A DNA stretch of 64,000 nucleotides from Lucifuga dentata (GCA_014773175.1 VXCM01003126.1:62001-126000), one strand, 5' to 3'. Counted from the stretch's first letter, positions 12,601 through 22,815 are shown. Numbers and translations are program-made. Notes: generated by a model from the letters alone, not told the origin.

Positions 12601-15514
12601 TAATCCATCACAGTGAGCATGTCATCTTAATTACTGAGAAATTAAAAACGACTGTGTATTCTACATTGTGTTATCAGACAAAACATTGAATTTGAAGGTG
12701 GGTGTATCACCTAAACATTTGATTGTGAAAGATTCGGAGATTTGGCAAAATAACACGAAAACAGAAATATGGTTTTATGTTTTGGATAACAGTTGATAGT
12801 AACATAACGTGCATGCAGGCCATCTTTATTGGGCTCAAACATGTAAAACCACAAGTTTGGTCCTTTAATATCCCACAAATTTTGTTTTGGTTTGTGTCAC
12901 CAGTGTTTCCTTTCAACATATTTAGCTGTTTTTCATGACTGAAATTTTAATCCAGTGGTTCATATGATACAAACAAGCCAATCTCTAAGGATCATACCAG
13001 TGGTTTTGCAACTTATAGCTGATGGGACTATAAATTTTATATATTTGATGTAGCTGCTGCTCATTGTTCCAATCATAAATGTCCACACTCATGTAATACA
13101 TGTTTTTGACAATGTTATATTCACTCAAATGGCTTCAAATAGCAAAGGCCAATCAAAACAAATCTTCCGCTCTGCTATAGAAGATGACAGTTGCATAATA
13201 TATACAACTTCAAACAAATGCTAAACCATCAGTATGGTAAATATTGGCCACTGAAACTGATCCTAGAGTGGAGCCAGGAGAAATCTAAGTCAAAAAACTA
13301 CCATTGTATGCAAAAGTTTTGTAAGAAACACTGGTTTCCAGTATATCCTAAGGAAAACTGATTGAATGTCTAGCTTTGCTCATCTTCTCCTTTTCCCCCA
13401 CTGCAACAGAAACCACGTGAAGCCCCAGATCAGGACAAACGAGGTGACTCCAACTTCCATCACTCCTGTCCCCTTGGAGAGTCTGACAGGACTGTGCAGC
13501 CCGCAGCCACCCGCTGCTGTTCCTGCTGCCACCACTAACCCCGTCCAGACTGCCACTGACCTCACCTTGGCATTCTCCCATCTCTCCTCCTCCTTGGAGA
13601 GCAGTGAGGACAGCAGCATGGCTGGACGCGGAAGGTAAGCCTGGCATCTGTTTGAGCTAATGCCTTTTCCTGATTATAATGGCTGCCTGCTCCACTGGCA
13701 GTAATGACACCTCATTGAATAGCTGTTCAACCTGTGTCATTTCAGACGAAGCACCACTTACCGAGGAACACGGAGGAGACGAGAAGACGACCGGATTTCG
13801 GTGCGTGGCCATTTCACATTTTCAGAATATTTGCGTGTTGTAATTTAAATGTGGATGACGTTGTGATCCCTTCTGCATGTTGGCTTCATTTTCATTTCCT
13901 TTTTTCAGAGGCCTGTGCCACTGGCAGAGGTCAAAGTTTCTCCTCCCAAGTTTGACTTGGCTGCCACCAATTTCCCTCCCCTGCCTGGCTGTGTGGTCAG
14001 TACACAAGGAGAGCCAGTGCTAGAAAACCGAATGTCAGATGTCGTACGCGGTTTGTACAGGGACAAGGTAAGAACAGAACCTTATTTGTTCTTTATTAGG
14101 TGTATAACAGTTAGTAAATGTCTTGGGTATATTGCATTGGGAGAAGAACTGAAGAGATGAGGACTTAAGCAATATAACATTACTGCTTTTTATAGATGGA
14201 ACAAGCCAGCAAGGAAGCCACTGTGGCTCCAGGTTCAGGCCATGTCCCACTCACAGAGGAGGCTGTGACTGTCTCAAGTTCTGCCACTGCAGCACCCAAA
14301 TCTGCTCCACAACCACTTGGTTCTTCAGGCCCTGGGTAAGATTTTATTTCAACAATTAAGTTTCAGTTAGGATTTTGGTATATTACTTACATTACACTGG
14401 AATACATTGTTGAAGTGGTAACAGGAAAGTGTGAAACTCTTCTTTTTTCACAGTATCACTCGTCAGGAGAAAAGAGTTGAGAGGGTAGAGGTTCCCACGA
14501 CCAAAGCCACCCCTACCCCCCACTCACCTGTTCCATCTCTGGTCAACCCATCCTCGTCCACACAGTCCGTGCCTAACCCCAGGCCTCAGCCCTGCGCTGC
14601 TTCCACGCCAGCAACACCCAGCACACCAACACCCGCTGCAGCCACCATTGCCACCCCGACACAAGTGAGAATCTTTGTGGTCTGACACATTTGTTTGGCT
14701 CGTCGTGTACAAGTCANCCCCGACACAAGTGAGAATCTTTGTGGTCTGACACATTTGTTTGGCTCGTCGTGTACAAGTCAGACCTGATGATGAGATCTTT
14801 TGTGCCTAGAGGGACATTAGGCAGTGGACTGACTGGCTTTGGTTCTCTCATCTCCATCTCTGCCTCTCTCTCCCTGTTTCTGTCTTTGTTCTCTTCTGAC
14901 CTTTCCCACCAAAGTCCAGAACGTCGACTCCTTCCCCAATGAGAGTTAAGATTATGAGATCTGAGGGTTTGACCTGAACCATAATTTTGAATTTACAGGA
15001 CTATGTGACTCATGTTTGTGAAACAATTAAAACTGCCTTTTCTGCCTCTGTTCAGGAGCCCCGCAAGCTCAGCTATGCCGAAGTGTGCCAACGGCCACCC
15101 AAGGACCCTCCTCCTGTGGCCCCAGCTCCAGCGTCCTCTGGCAATGCATCGGGCCAGCCGCTGCGAGAGTTGCGTGTGAACAAGTCCGAGGAATCGGGCT
15201 CCAGCAGTGGTCNATCGGGCCAGCCGCTGCGAGAGTTGCGTGTGAACAAGTCCGAGGAATCGGGCTCCAGCAGTGGTCCAGGAGACAAGCAAGAGAAAGG
15301 CCACGATAAGGAAGGGGGATGGGAATGCAAGGAGAGCCGGCTGCCACGAGAACGTGACTCTCAAGGCTACTACCGCAGCAACGGCCCCAGAGGTGGCGGA
15401 GGCCTCAAGTTTCGCGACCAGAGGCGTCCGCCTCCAGCTCGACGCAGTTCCCCTCAAGGAAACTACAGGCACACTGGCAAAGAGCAAAATATTCCACCAG
15501 TATCACCAAAGTAA
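3654..15514 (+). CDS. larp4: La-related protein 4 (poly(A)/PABP-binding mRNA stability factor)
   Basis: Sixteen coding exons: 3654-3770, 7140-7257, 8118-8276, 8689-8773, 8871-9007, 9097-9200, 9329-9439, 9529-9582, 9685-9894, 10948-11051, 13410-13634, 13746-13800, 13909-14067, 14196-14335, 14454-14664, 15056-15514. Phases join throughout, giving 815 residues as assembled, or 793 without a suspected 22-residue assembly duplication. Domains: PAM2w motif [11 protein letters not shown] (~47-57), which binds the MLLE domain of poly(A)-binding protein; La motif (~132-230, with [20 protein letters not shown]); RRM-like domain (~230-305, [13 protein letters not shown] and [16 protein letters not shown]). 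A conserved block [21 protein letters not shown] lies in exon 13 and [14 protein letters not shown] in exon 16. LARP4 binds poly(A) and PABP and stabilises mRNAs in the cytoplasm (family knowledge). The start is ATG 3654 (MSSDQ..), which resembles the LARP4B N-terminus; the upstream ORF extension lacks family support. [13 protein letters not shown] favours LARP4 over LARP4B. Confidence 0.93.
5337..5862 (+). mobile_element. TTAA-ended terminal-inverted-repeat element, copy A (larp4 intron 1)
   Basis: Left end TTAAAGGACAGTATTGGTGA continues to GCATGTTTAAGCCC. The right end is its inverted complement, GGGCTCAAACATGC ... CTGGTCCTTTAA. Arms match over about 38 bp with a few mismatches. Length is 526 bp with no coding potential. 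TTAA at both outer edges fits a TTAA-target transposon such as piggyBac, but could be part of the repeat itself. It shares internal sequence with the copies at 7407, 10075, 12388, 50322 and 63469. Confidence 0.85.
7407..8001 (+). mobile_element. TTAA-ended terminal-inverted-repeat element, copy B (larp4 intron 2)
   Basis: Starts TTAAAGGACTATACCAGTGA and ends with the inverted complement around GGCTCAAACATACAAAATCA..CCTTTAA. It is 595 bp, same internal order as copy A, including the TGATGGATTAC..TCTCAAGCA segment. It begins about 150 bp downstream of larp4 exon 2. Confidence 0.85.
10075..10437 (+). mobile_element. TTAA-ended terminal-inverted-repeat element, copy C, internally deleted (larp4 intron 9)
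   Basis: TTAAAGGACCATACTGGTGG at the left and CCAGTATGGTCCTTTAA at the right form one of the best-matched arm pairs of the family. At 363 bp it lacks part of the interior seen in copies A and B. An A-rich run follows at about 10467-10491. Confidence 0.85.
11275..11316 (+). other. larp4: Possible 42-nt cassette exon of larp4
   Basis: A pyrimidine tract ending CCCCCACAG precedes 11275 and a GT donor follows CTTCAG at 11316. The 42 nt keep the frame between exons ending 11051 and starting 13410, with no stop ([14 protein letters not shown]). No homology supports it, so it may be chance. Confidence 0.2.
11897..12087 (+). ncRNA. Box C/D-like segment, copy 1 (larp4 intron 10)
   Basis: A 191-nt segment opening GACC-TGATGATGA and closing CTGA-GGGTC. 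ATGATGA (11903-11909) matches box C, CTGA (12079-12082) matches box D, and GACC can pair with GGTC as a short terminal stem. It is clearly homologous to 14777-14973: near-identical at both ends (GACCTGATGATGAGATC; CCCCAATGAG..GATTATGAGATCTGAGGGT) and sharing ACTGGCTTTGGTTCT inside. It lies more than 1.3 kb from the next exon, atypical for an expressed intronic snoRNA. It may be an inactive copy or an unrelated dispersed repeat. Confidence 0.3.
12388..12868 (-). mobile_element. TTAA-ended terminal-inverted-repeat element, copy D, inverted (larp4 intron 10)
   Basis: TTAAAGGACCATACCTGCGA at the left and the inverted complement ending TTTGGTCCTTTAA at the right, 481 bp. The interior runs opposite to copies A and B (GAGATAAGTAATCCATCACA appears on the + strand), so it is inserted in reverse. 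Confidence 0.85.
12985..13240. mobile_element. Decayed short copy of the same inverted-repeat family (copy G)
   Basis: CTAAGGATCATACCAGTGG at the left and ACCATCAGTATGGT at the right resemble the family ends in inverted orientation. The TTAA edges are lost and the interior differs. It lies just after copy D. Confidence 0.4.
14654..14780. other. Assembly-type tandem duplication around N 14717 (larp4 exon 15 / intron 15)
   Basis: 63 bp (14654-14716) are repeated exactly at 14718-14780 with one N between. The unit spans the 3' end of larp4 exon 15 and its splice donor, so the donor appears twice (14665 and 14729). Most likely an unmerged contig overlap. Confidence 0.85.
14777..14973 (+). ncRNA. 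Candidate intronic box C/D snoRNA-like gene, copy 2 (larp4 intron 15)
   Basis: A 197-nt segment with a possible 8-bp terminal stem (GTCAGACC against GGTTTGAC, one G-T pair). Box C ATGATGA is at 14787-14793 and box D CTGA at 14961-14964. Its 3' end is 82 nt upstream of the acceptor of the last larp4 exon, the spacing usual for intron-encoded box C/D snoRNAs (established knowledge). It is homologous to 11897-12087. It is long for a C/D snoRNA, has a pyrimidine-rich middle and I identify no target. Alternatives are a dispersed repeat or a duplicated intron segment. Confidence 0.4.
15148..15278. other. larp4: Assembly-type tandem duplication around N 15213 (inside larp4 last exon)
   Basis: 65 bp (15148-15212) recur exactly at 15214-15278 with one N between. 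The net 66 nt keep the frame and add 22 residues, so [20 protein letters not shown] appears twice. LARP4 relatives have this segment once. Probably an artefact. Confidence 0.85.
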
Positions 15515-17610
15515 AAACTTGATATGAATGGAGAAAAAAAAAAAGTTGTATGAATATATACATGGATATATATAAATATATAAAAATGAATAACATAAAA
15601 GCAACAACATTATGGTAGCCACCTCCTCCCCTGGAACTTGTCCAAAGAAAAGTTTTTAAAATGACAATAAGATCGGGACATCCAGGACTAATGGGCAAAA
15701 TGACATCTGAAGATGTATGAACTGTGAGGAGTTATTTGAAAAGGAAACAATCTTGTTTTGGCCTCCAGCAAATGCTTAAAATAATTTAAGTTAGTGCGAT
15801 TCATCTGGAGGCCATTTCATTTTTGCTGTGCTTGGGAGAGGTGGGATGCTGGGCCATGCAAATGGCCCTCTACTGTCTTCATTCTAAAGAATAGATGTGG
15901 TCTGCAAGGAACATATGCACTAAGAAGAAAAGAACATGCATATATGTCATATACATATACAAAGATATCACTAACATGCAATGAGACATCAGTTTTTTTG
16001 TGCTTAGGTTTGCAAGAATGACTGAAGAGTTGACTGTTTATGCATTGATTGTTTAGCAAACTGAAGTGCTACAGTGTGCTGTTGCACTTTTGTAATAATG
16101 AAACGGATGGTTTTGATTTTTACATCAGAGATTCAGAATCATTGTCCTAAAACTGGACAGTGTGATCCTCTAATGTATGTTAATGAAATGTGTTCTATGG
16201 TGGTATTTTGATCCTGGTTAATGATTGGCTTCATGTATCAGTCAGAAATAGTTGATGTATGCCACAGTCAGATGGGTGGTCTTGTTTGATGCCCGAATGG
16301 AAACTTTGGGGTGTCCACTGGCCCTGTCACCACGGTGAACCTGCTAGCCTGGTCCAAAGTTATTCGTGTTCAGTTGCATCTCTCTAATCTGAGAAGTGTT
16401 GGTTGGGTCTGCCAGCTCTCTGATGGATTCATAACTTTATGTTGATAATCAGTCAGGTTCTCTGTTTACATGTTTGTTTGGGTAGTACGGTGACGATTTC
16501 CAAGGGAAAAAAGGAGAAGTGGTCAGATGTGACTATGAAGTGCGCCTGATGGTTTAGGTGAGATTTGGCTTTTCTACATCAAAACAGGATATCCAGGTTA
16601 AGCTTATATCTGTGAAATGTTCTTAACAAGGGCATAGTGTCAAAAGTAGGCTGAGTGCTGTTAGCTAAGATAGCTGCATAAAATTTGGCGGCCGGGTCAT
16701 GGGTATAAGAAAATTGGATCATTTTCACGTGCTATGTGCCAGCTGCCTGTGGTCATAGTTTTGATAGGTTAAAGTTTTGATTATATTGATGAGGCCTGCT
16801 AAATAATGTAGTCTTGGGATGTTTTGACCCAGTTAAACTGGATTTTGAAGAAACTAGAGGTGTAGTTGCCTATGCTATACGTAATAACCCTTCACTAGAA
16901 ATGTGTGTGGGAGAATGTAATTGTTCTAGTACTGAATTTACAGTGGGAGGCTTTTGACTGCAGGTATCCACCAGATTGTTTTATGCTTTTAGGGTGAGTT
17001 TGCTGTTTTCTTTCTTTTCTTCTTTTTTAATTTTGAAAAACAAAACAGGTTGACTTAGAATTTGCGGTTTGACTCACTGTATGTATTGCTTTTTAAATTT
17101 ATTTATTTTAATTCTGATGCGCTGAACGCTTTTCTCCCAATCTTGGTAGGCTGGTTTCCCCAAAGTTGTGTGAAATTTGCATTGACAAAATAAAATCACT
17201 CGTATGACATTTTGTTGAAGATGTCAGCTGAGAGAATACTTGATGCATTGACTTTGGGTTTAGTAATGCAGTAAATGAGTAACCAATCACTGGGGCTGTT
17301 ATTTCTTTTTCATTAATGAGTATGAGCAGCTAGTGATTTAGTGTAATTTAATTAATGCACTAACTTGTTTTTAAAAAGAATTTTACTCAAGAGTAATGTG
17401 AAATCATTTCAGAAGCATATGGTTGATGTTGACAAGCTTGCAAAAACATTGCAGGAATTGCTTTTTCCCCCTCCATATGTTTGGATTATTTTCTGTTAAT
17501 TTGGATTGGGTGGCAGAAGGAACAATAGTAATGGATCAACCAAGTGTTTGAGACACAATCGTAGAACTGTATGAAACGTCACCAAAAATAAATTATTTTG
17601 ATTTGGCTCT
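15515..17610 (+). other. larp4: larp4 3' UTR
   Basis: About 2.1 kb of AT-rich sequence from the stop codon to a canonical AATAAA at 17587-17592. No other gene is seen inside it. The end is inferred from the hexamer. Confidence 0.65.
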
Positions 17611-17671
17611 CCAGTGTCGGTTCTTTCTGCTATGGATTGTTTTGTGCACACACTCACACACAGGGAAAATG

Positions 17672-17885
17672 TCTACATTAGTGCTGCAACTAATACTGTC
17701 ATTATTGATGGCTTTTAATGGAAAAGTGAAAAATGCAGACCACAACTTCTTTATCTTAGCAGTCAGTTTCAACAGTTGCATGTAAATTAAAGAAGCTGGA
17801 ACCAGCAAATGTCTGACCTCTTTCCTTGATAAATTAAATGGTTGATTTTAAATGGTTGATTCATTTCTGTTGATTGGCCATTTGA
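17672..17885. repeat. Diverged dispersed repeat (GCTGGAACCAGCAAATG family), copy 1
   Basis: Contains GTGCTGCAACTAAT, GAAGCTGGAACCAGCAAATG and AT-rich GATTGA words typical of a very common fish repeat. Related stretches occur at 23540-23765 and 27075-27205 in this window. Boundaries approximate. Confidence 0.45.
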
Positions 17886-18281
17886 GTTTCAGCAATGGTT
17901 TGCAGTTTTTAATGCTGCATTTAACAGCCACAAATGAATGTCACCCTTTCTTCTTTTTTGTCAAACGGAAACAAGGATGTGCAGTGTTGGAGTACCGTAT
18001 TTGTTTAAGAAGCATATCAGCTTTTCTAGGGGAAACATTTTAGTCTAACTGCAGAAAATTAACATTGACATGGGTAAATACTAAACACAAGCCATGTTTA
18101 TTTGATCTTTGGCCGATCTAAATCTTACCAATTTAGGTTAAAAAAAAAAACCCAACATATAACCGTACACAAAATATCGGATCTCCAAAAAAAATTTCAC
18201 TTTTTAACGCTTGTGACAGAAATTTAAACATAAAGTTGATTATCAAGTCTCATTAACTTAAGTAATTAAATTCTTGGCTGT

Positions 18282-18294
18282 CCACGAGGGGGCG
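18282..18294 (+). promoter_or_regulatory. CTCF-like motif between larp4 and asb8
   Basis: CCACGAGGGGGCG closely matches the vertebrate CTCF core (CCASYAGRKGGCR). It lies about 0.7 kb after the larp4 poly(A) signal in an AT-rich spacer, where a GC-rich 13-mer stands out. Motif match only. Confidence 0.5.
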
Positions 18295-18329
18295 TCGTAA
18301 CTCCAATTGTGAAAAGAATTAGTACCCAG

Positions 18330-18990
18330 TTTCTGGGGTTGTTCCTGGATATCCCACTAGTGGTAGTAGTTTTCATGTTTTCTTTCGTGACTTTGACATG
18401 AAATTCCCGACTTTTGTAAATATTATCAGGTTAGTTTCAATACTTTCATGAACACAGTAATTTCCAGTTTTTCTCAGCTTTTCCAGCTTGACTTTACGAT
18501 TGCAATTACCATTTCCAATTTCCTGGTGTCCTCCTTTTCAGGATCATTACTGACTTTTCAGTTTGTGCTGATATTTCAGAATATTTTCATGAGCTAGGCA
18601 TTATGGGGGTTATTCTCGGATATCCAGTATTACTTACAATTTTTTCAGCCTTAGAGGTTTGAAATGTATTCCTGACGTTTCACTGTTATTAACCATTTAG
18701 GATTTCTTTATGATTAATTATGATTTTATTTCATTGATATATATATATTTATTAGTTTTTTAGGGCTTTTGCTGACTTTTTCCAAATTATTCCCAACTTT
18801 TCGAGGTTATATTTTTTCGTGTTTCCCCCCCCNCCGCCCCCAGATTTTACAGGGTTCTTACATCCCCGACTTTTAAGGATTATCCTGACTTCAGTTTCTG
18901 TTTGAGGTTCCAGCTTTTCAAAGTTATTGCTGACCGGCCATTTACAACTTTTCAGGGTTATTCTGAGTGATTCCTAAATTTTCAGGTTCA
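18330..18990. repeat. Degenerate minisatellite-like array
   Basis: Variants of a 25-35 bp unit recur: GACTTTTCAGGGTTATTCC, GACTTTTAAGGATTATCCTG, AGCTTTTCAAAGTTATTGC, AACTTTTCAGGGTTATTCTG, and ACTTTTCGAGGTTATATT. TTTTCAGG and TTATTCC words dominate the block and fade at both edges. An N at 18833 lies in a C run. No coding potential. Confidence 0.6.
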
Positions 18991-19369
18991 TACACTATAT
19001 GTTGATTGAAAAAGTATGAATCTGCAGTGACAAGTTTTGTCCATTTATTGTGATATCAGTGATAAAAACCGAAACATTTTTGTTATATTACTGATGGTTG
19101 AGTTTAATCTGTTATTTCCACATTGATGACTAAAAGCATTTGGTCAGACTGCTCCTTTAACATAGACACAAGCTGATGGCATCTGTGGCATGTCTGAGGC
19201 CTCATCCTTGCCCATATTGGGAAAGTAACCACACTTGACAAACATATCTTAAGTGGACTTGATAACATATAACAAAGAAAAAAAATCACGGTATTTGACG
19301 GCATGGCAGAATAAATGAACCATACTGAGTTTAAATAAAGAAGAATAAGATTTCAGAAGCAGACAGAGG

Positions 19370-19470
19370 GTGTGGCTGCGTGCCGTTACGTCACTGTGTT
19401 TATGTCAAACCAGCAGCAAACACTCACAATACGGTAACCTGTCAGACCTCCACACCGGACACCACAAACG
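19370..19470 (+). promoter_or_regulatory. asb8: asb8 promoter and probable non-coding first exon
   Basis: A short CpG-richer block with a CRE-like TTACGTCA (19386-19393). It ends at CACAAACG followed by a GT donor (19471), suggesting a non-coding exon spliced to the coding exon near 20.9 kb. GCTAGC/GTTAGC words follow at about 19605-19650. The transcription start is inferred. Confidence 0.5.
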
Positions 19471-19977
19471 GTATGTTGGCTTATTTCAATGCCTAATTTA
19501 TCGATAATTACTGTAAAGGGCATTTTAAAACGCGCTGACATGTATTTAAAATTAATAACGTTTGATAATATCGGTTTGGGGTGTCGAGTGTTCCTCTCAT
19601 CTCGACGCTAACGTTAGCACGCTAGCTAACTGCTAACCTGCTGTTAGTTGCTGCTGAAAATGTAGCCGGAGAGCTTTCTTTGGGTTTCTAGCCCTTTAGC
19701 TAAAATGAGTTACAAGGTGACACTTACGAGTAGTTACATGTAAAAGCTGTGTAAACATCCGGCATTGTTCTGTTTGTTTGCTCTGGAGCATGTTCTCGCT
19801 TGCAGAGCCACTTTTACATGTCAACTCAGTCTGTAGTTTACTTAACATTAACATTCTGCAGACATTCAGCTGCAGAAAAATAAGCAATGACAGCCGAGTA
19901 AACTTCATTTCAATATTGTTTCTGTAACTTGAGAATGAACACTTATTGGGAATAGAAAAAAAACCCCAGAGACAATA

Positions 19978-20545
19978 AGAAAAGAAGCTGTTTTTATTTA
20001 ATTTAATTTCATTTTATTAAACTCATGACCATATAAATGGTATGGAGTACAAACAATGCATAAAAAATTCAAGACAGGCAGTAGGAGTGAAAATGAAAAA
20101 CAACCTAAATCACTTAAACAAAATTAGTACATTTTTCAAAAAAGCACCAAGTTTGCAAATTACTTTTGGATTCTTTTACTGCAATAACAAAACCAACCTA
20201 AACGTAGATGGACACTTAACATAATACTTGGGAAAATAATTTTCTCTAAATTGCATTATTTCCATATTTTTACATTCCAACAGTACATGGTATTCATCCC
20301 CAACACGGTTGTCCCTGCATAATTTATACATTCTATTTTTCCTTTCTAATGCTATGGATCTTCCAGTAATCTTTGGAATTCTAGAATTGGCAAGTCTAAG
20401 TCTAAATTGCTGTCTTTGCCCCCTATTTTGTTGCAATAAATACTTTTCAACTTTAAACTCCTTAAATGTAAATGTAAATCTAAAAATCTCAAATGTAAAG
20501 ACTACTTGGTTCTATGTAGTAATGTATCATATTATTTAAAATATT
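19978..20545 (-). mobile_element. Degraded 3' end of a non-LTR retrotransposon in asb8 intron 1
   Basis: On the minus strand, 20436-20176 reads an 86-codon frame with C-terminal LINE-like features: KLCRDN..VGDEYHVLLECKN, the cysteine-containing VEDEYHFLL-type region found after the reverse transcriptase of many fish LINEs. Frame-broken similarity continues to both sides. The minus-strand 3' end is an A/T-rich tail (AAATTAAATTAAAT at about 19990-20010). No reverse-transcriptase core remains. Confidence 0.6.
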
Positions 20546-20889
20546 GTTGTCTTCCATTGTGCTATCCAATAATGAACTCTTCACAATAAACCTGATTGTA
20601 CACTGATTTTTAATTTGTGCAGTTAAACAATCTCTTGTTTGTTAGTTGTGTTGAACTTCAACCTGAGAAGAGGTGTAATCAGCTAAAAACAACTGTGAAC
20701 ATGGACAGAGTATTAACTTTTGCAATTCAGTGTATTATTGTCATCTCTCAATCTTAACAAGTCAAGCATGTCACAAGTCTTTAACTGTCTTACAGCTTTT
20801 AAACTCGATCATCTCTAGGGGGAAAAAGTGTTTCAGTGTGTGGTGTGGTGGCGTCACCCCTGGCTGGGTGCCATGTTCCTTTGTTCCAC

Positions 20890-22191
20890 ATGAGCTCTAC
20901 TATGTGGTACATCATGCAAAGCATTCAGAGTAAATATTCTTTGTCCGAGCGGCTCATCCGCACCATCGCGGCCATCCGCTCGTTCCCACACGACAATGTG
21001 GAGGATCTGATCCGAAAGGTAGGTCTGCTCGTCTCCCTGCTGAGTTCAACTGAATAATATCTCTCAACATTGTTAGTCGTATTTACATCATGCCTTCCCG
21101 TTCGCCTTAGGGTGCCGATGTGAACAGGATGCATGGAACACTGAAGCCCCTGCACTGTGCCTGTATGGTGGCTGATGCAGATTGTGTGGAGCTGTTGTTG
21201 GAGAAGGGGGCTGAGGTACAATATGCATGACTCCTACACACTGAAGAAAAATCTGATGTATCGAGTTGGTCAACTATTAAAGTCTCCTCACAACTGCATT
21301 ACAGCAAAGTTGCAGATAATGTAACTGTTTGACACAAAAATGAACATGATGTTCAGTAGGAAGAGCTTGGGTCTGCGTGTTGAATTTCACACTTTGCTGA
21401 TGTGAACAGAAACCAGTGGCTGCCTAGAAGTTAGGAAAACACAATCATTTATCTCAGCACTCAGCATTCTTTGGAAGTTTTATTCATGTAAAGTAATTGT
21501 TTTAAACCATCATATAGTTCTTTAACTGGAGAGATTCTCAATCGTTCCTTGTCAGGTGAATGCCTTGGATGGATATAACCGTACAGCCCTGCACTACGCG
21601 GCAGAGAAAGATGAAAGCTGTGTGGAGTTGCTGTTGGAGTATGGGGCTCAACCAAACTCCCTGGATGGCAACAAGGATACTCCCCTGCACTGGGCTGCCT
21701 TCAAAGATAACCCCGAGTGTGTGAGGGCCCTGCTGGAGAGTGGTGCCTGTCCCAACGCCCGGGACTACAACAATGACACACCTTTGAGCTGGGCAGCCAT
21801 GAAAGGTAACCTGGAGAGTGTCAAAGTGCTATTGGACTACGGCGCCCAGGTCCACGTGACCAACCTGAAGGGCCAGACCCCTATCTCCCGGCTGGTGGCC
21901 CTGCTAGCTCGGGGCCTGGGCACCGAACAGGAGGAGGAGTGCTTGGACCTGCTGTGCCGGGCGGCGGGACGGGTTGAGATCCGACGGGCCGACGGCACTC
22001 TTCCCAGGGAGCTGAGCAAAGATCCTCAGCTGCTGGCGAGGCTGACCAGCATGGCGGCTCAGGCCCCCATGCTCCGCTCGCTGGCACGCTGCGCTGTCCG
22101 GCAGAGTCTTGGAGCCCAGTTCCTTCCCACTGCCGTAAAAGAGCTTCCTTTGCCAGAGACGATCAAAGAATACCTCCTGCTGAGAGACTGA
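20890..22191 (+). CDS. asb8: Ankyrin repeat and SOCS box protein 8
   Basis: Coding exons 20890-21018, 21111-21215 and 21556-22191 (stop TGA) are in phase and encode 289 residues, the size of vertebrate ASB8. The N-terminus MSSTMWYIMQSIQSKYSLSE is the ASB8 signature, which fixes the start at 20890 rather than the upstream in-frame ATG at 20836. Ankyrin repeats run from ~residue 44 to ~180 (TLKPLHCACMVADADCVELL, YNRTALHYAAEKDESCVELL, NKDTPLHWAAFKDNPECVRA, NNDTPLSWAAMKGNLESV). The C-terminal ~40 residues (LARCAVRQSLG.., LPLPETIKEYLLL) form the SOCS box, which binds elongin B/C and recruits cullin 5 (family knowledge). The protein is thus the substrate-adaptor of a cytosolic ubiquitin ligase. The third exon is markedly GC-rich against its AT-rich surroundings. 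No defects seen. Confidence 0.96.
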
Positions 22192-22485
22192 CATGATTAA
22201 ACCTCAAACCTCACGGCTGATTGTTTGACAGCTCATCGTACTGCATTTACTGGCAAGAAAGTCTCTCCATGATAATAGAGGATATTGTCACAGTGGCCTT
22301 CATTATTCTAAGCTTTTGGAATGAGTACAGATTGCTACACCACTCCCTTATTTTCCTAATTTTACATAAAACACCTCAAATAACTTTTAGTGACTCCTGG
22401 CATGCTAAAAGCAAGGCTTATTGTGGCAAAGTTTTTATCTAATCCTGCATGTAATACAGAATAAAGCATATACTGTAAATCTATC
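22192..22485 (+). other. asb8: asb8 3' UTR
   Basis: Short UTR with a canonical AATAAA at 22460-22465, about 270 nt after the stop. Longer forms cannot be excluded. Confidence 0.6.
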
Positions 22486-22815
22486 AGGCTATTTGGACTT
22501 CACCACAAGAATTTGTTGTCCTCTATGCAAAATTCTCAAGAAATGCTGACTAAAAAAAGGAAAAATAAAAATAAAATGCCGTTATGCTTTAATCACACAA
22601 CGTAAGTGGAACGAGAATCTGGATGAGTTTGGTCATAAAATGAGTATACTCTTATTTTAAAGTTGAGTTTAAATGTAATACAACCTAATAAATGAAGGCC
22701 ACTATCATAATAATGCAGGCTGTCCAATAATCATCCTTTAGACGTTGCAGTTCCTGAAGTGACACTCAGGAATAAGTCTTACATCTTACAGTGTGTTACA
22801 GTTATATGTGGCAGT

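Noticed and set aside
20836..20889. In-frame ATG upstream of the asb8 start
   Set aside because: ASB8 proteins begin MSS.MWYIMQS; the extra 18 residues have no family support.
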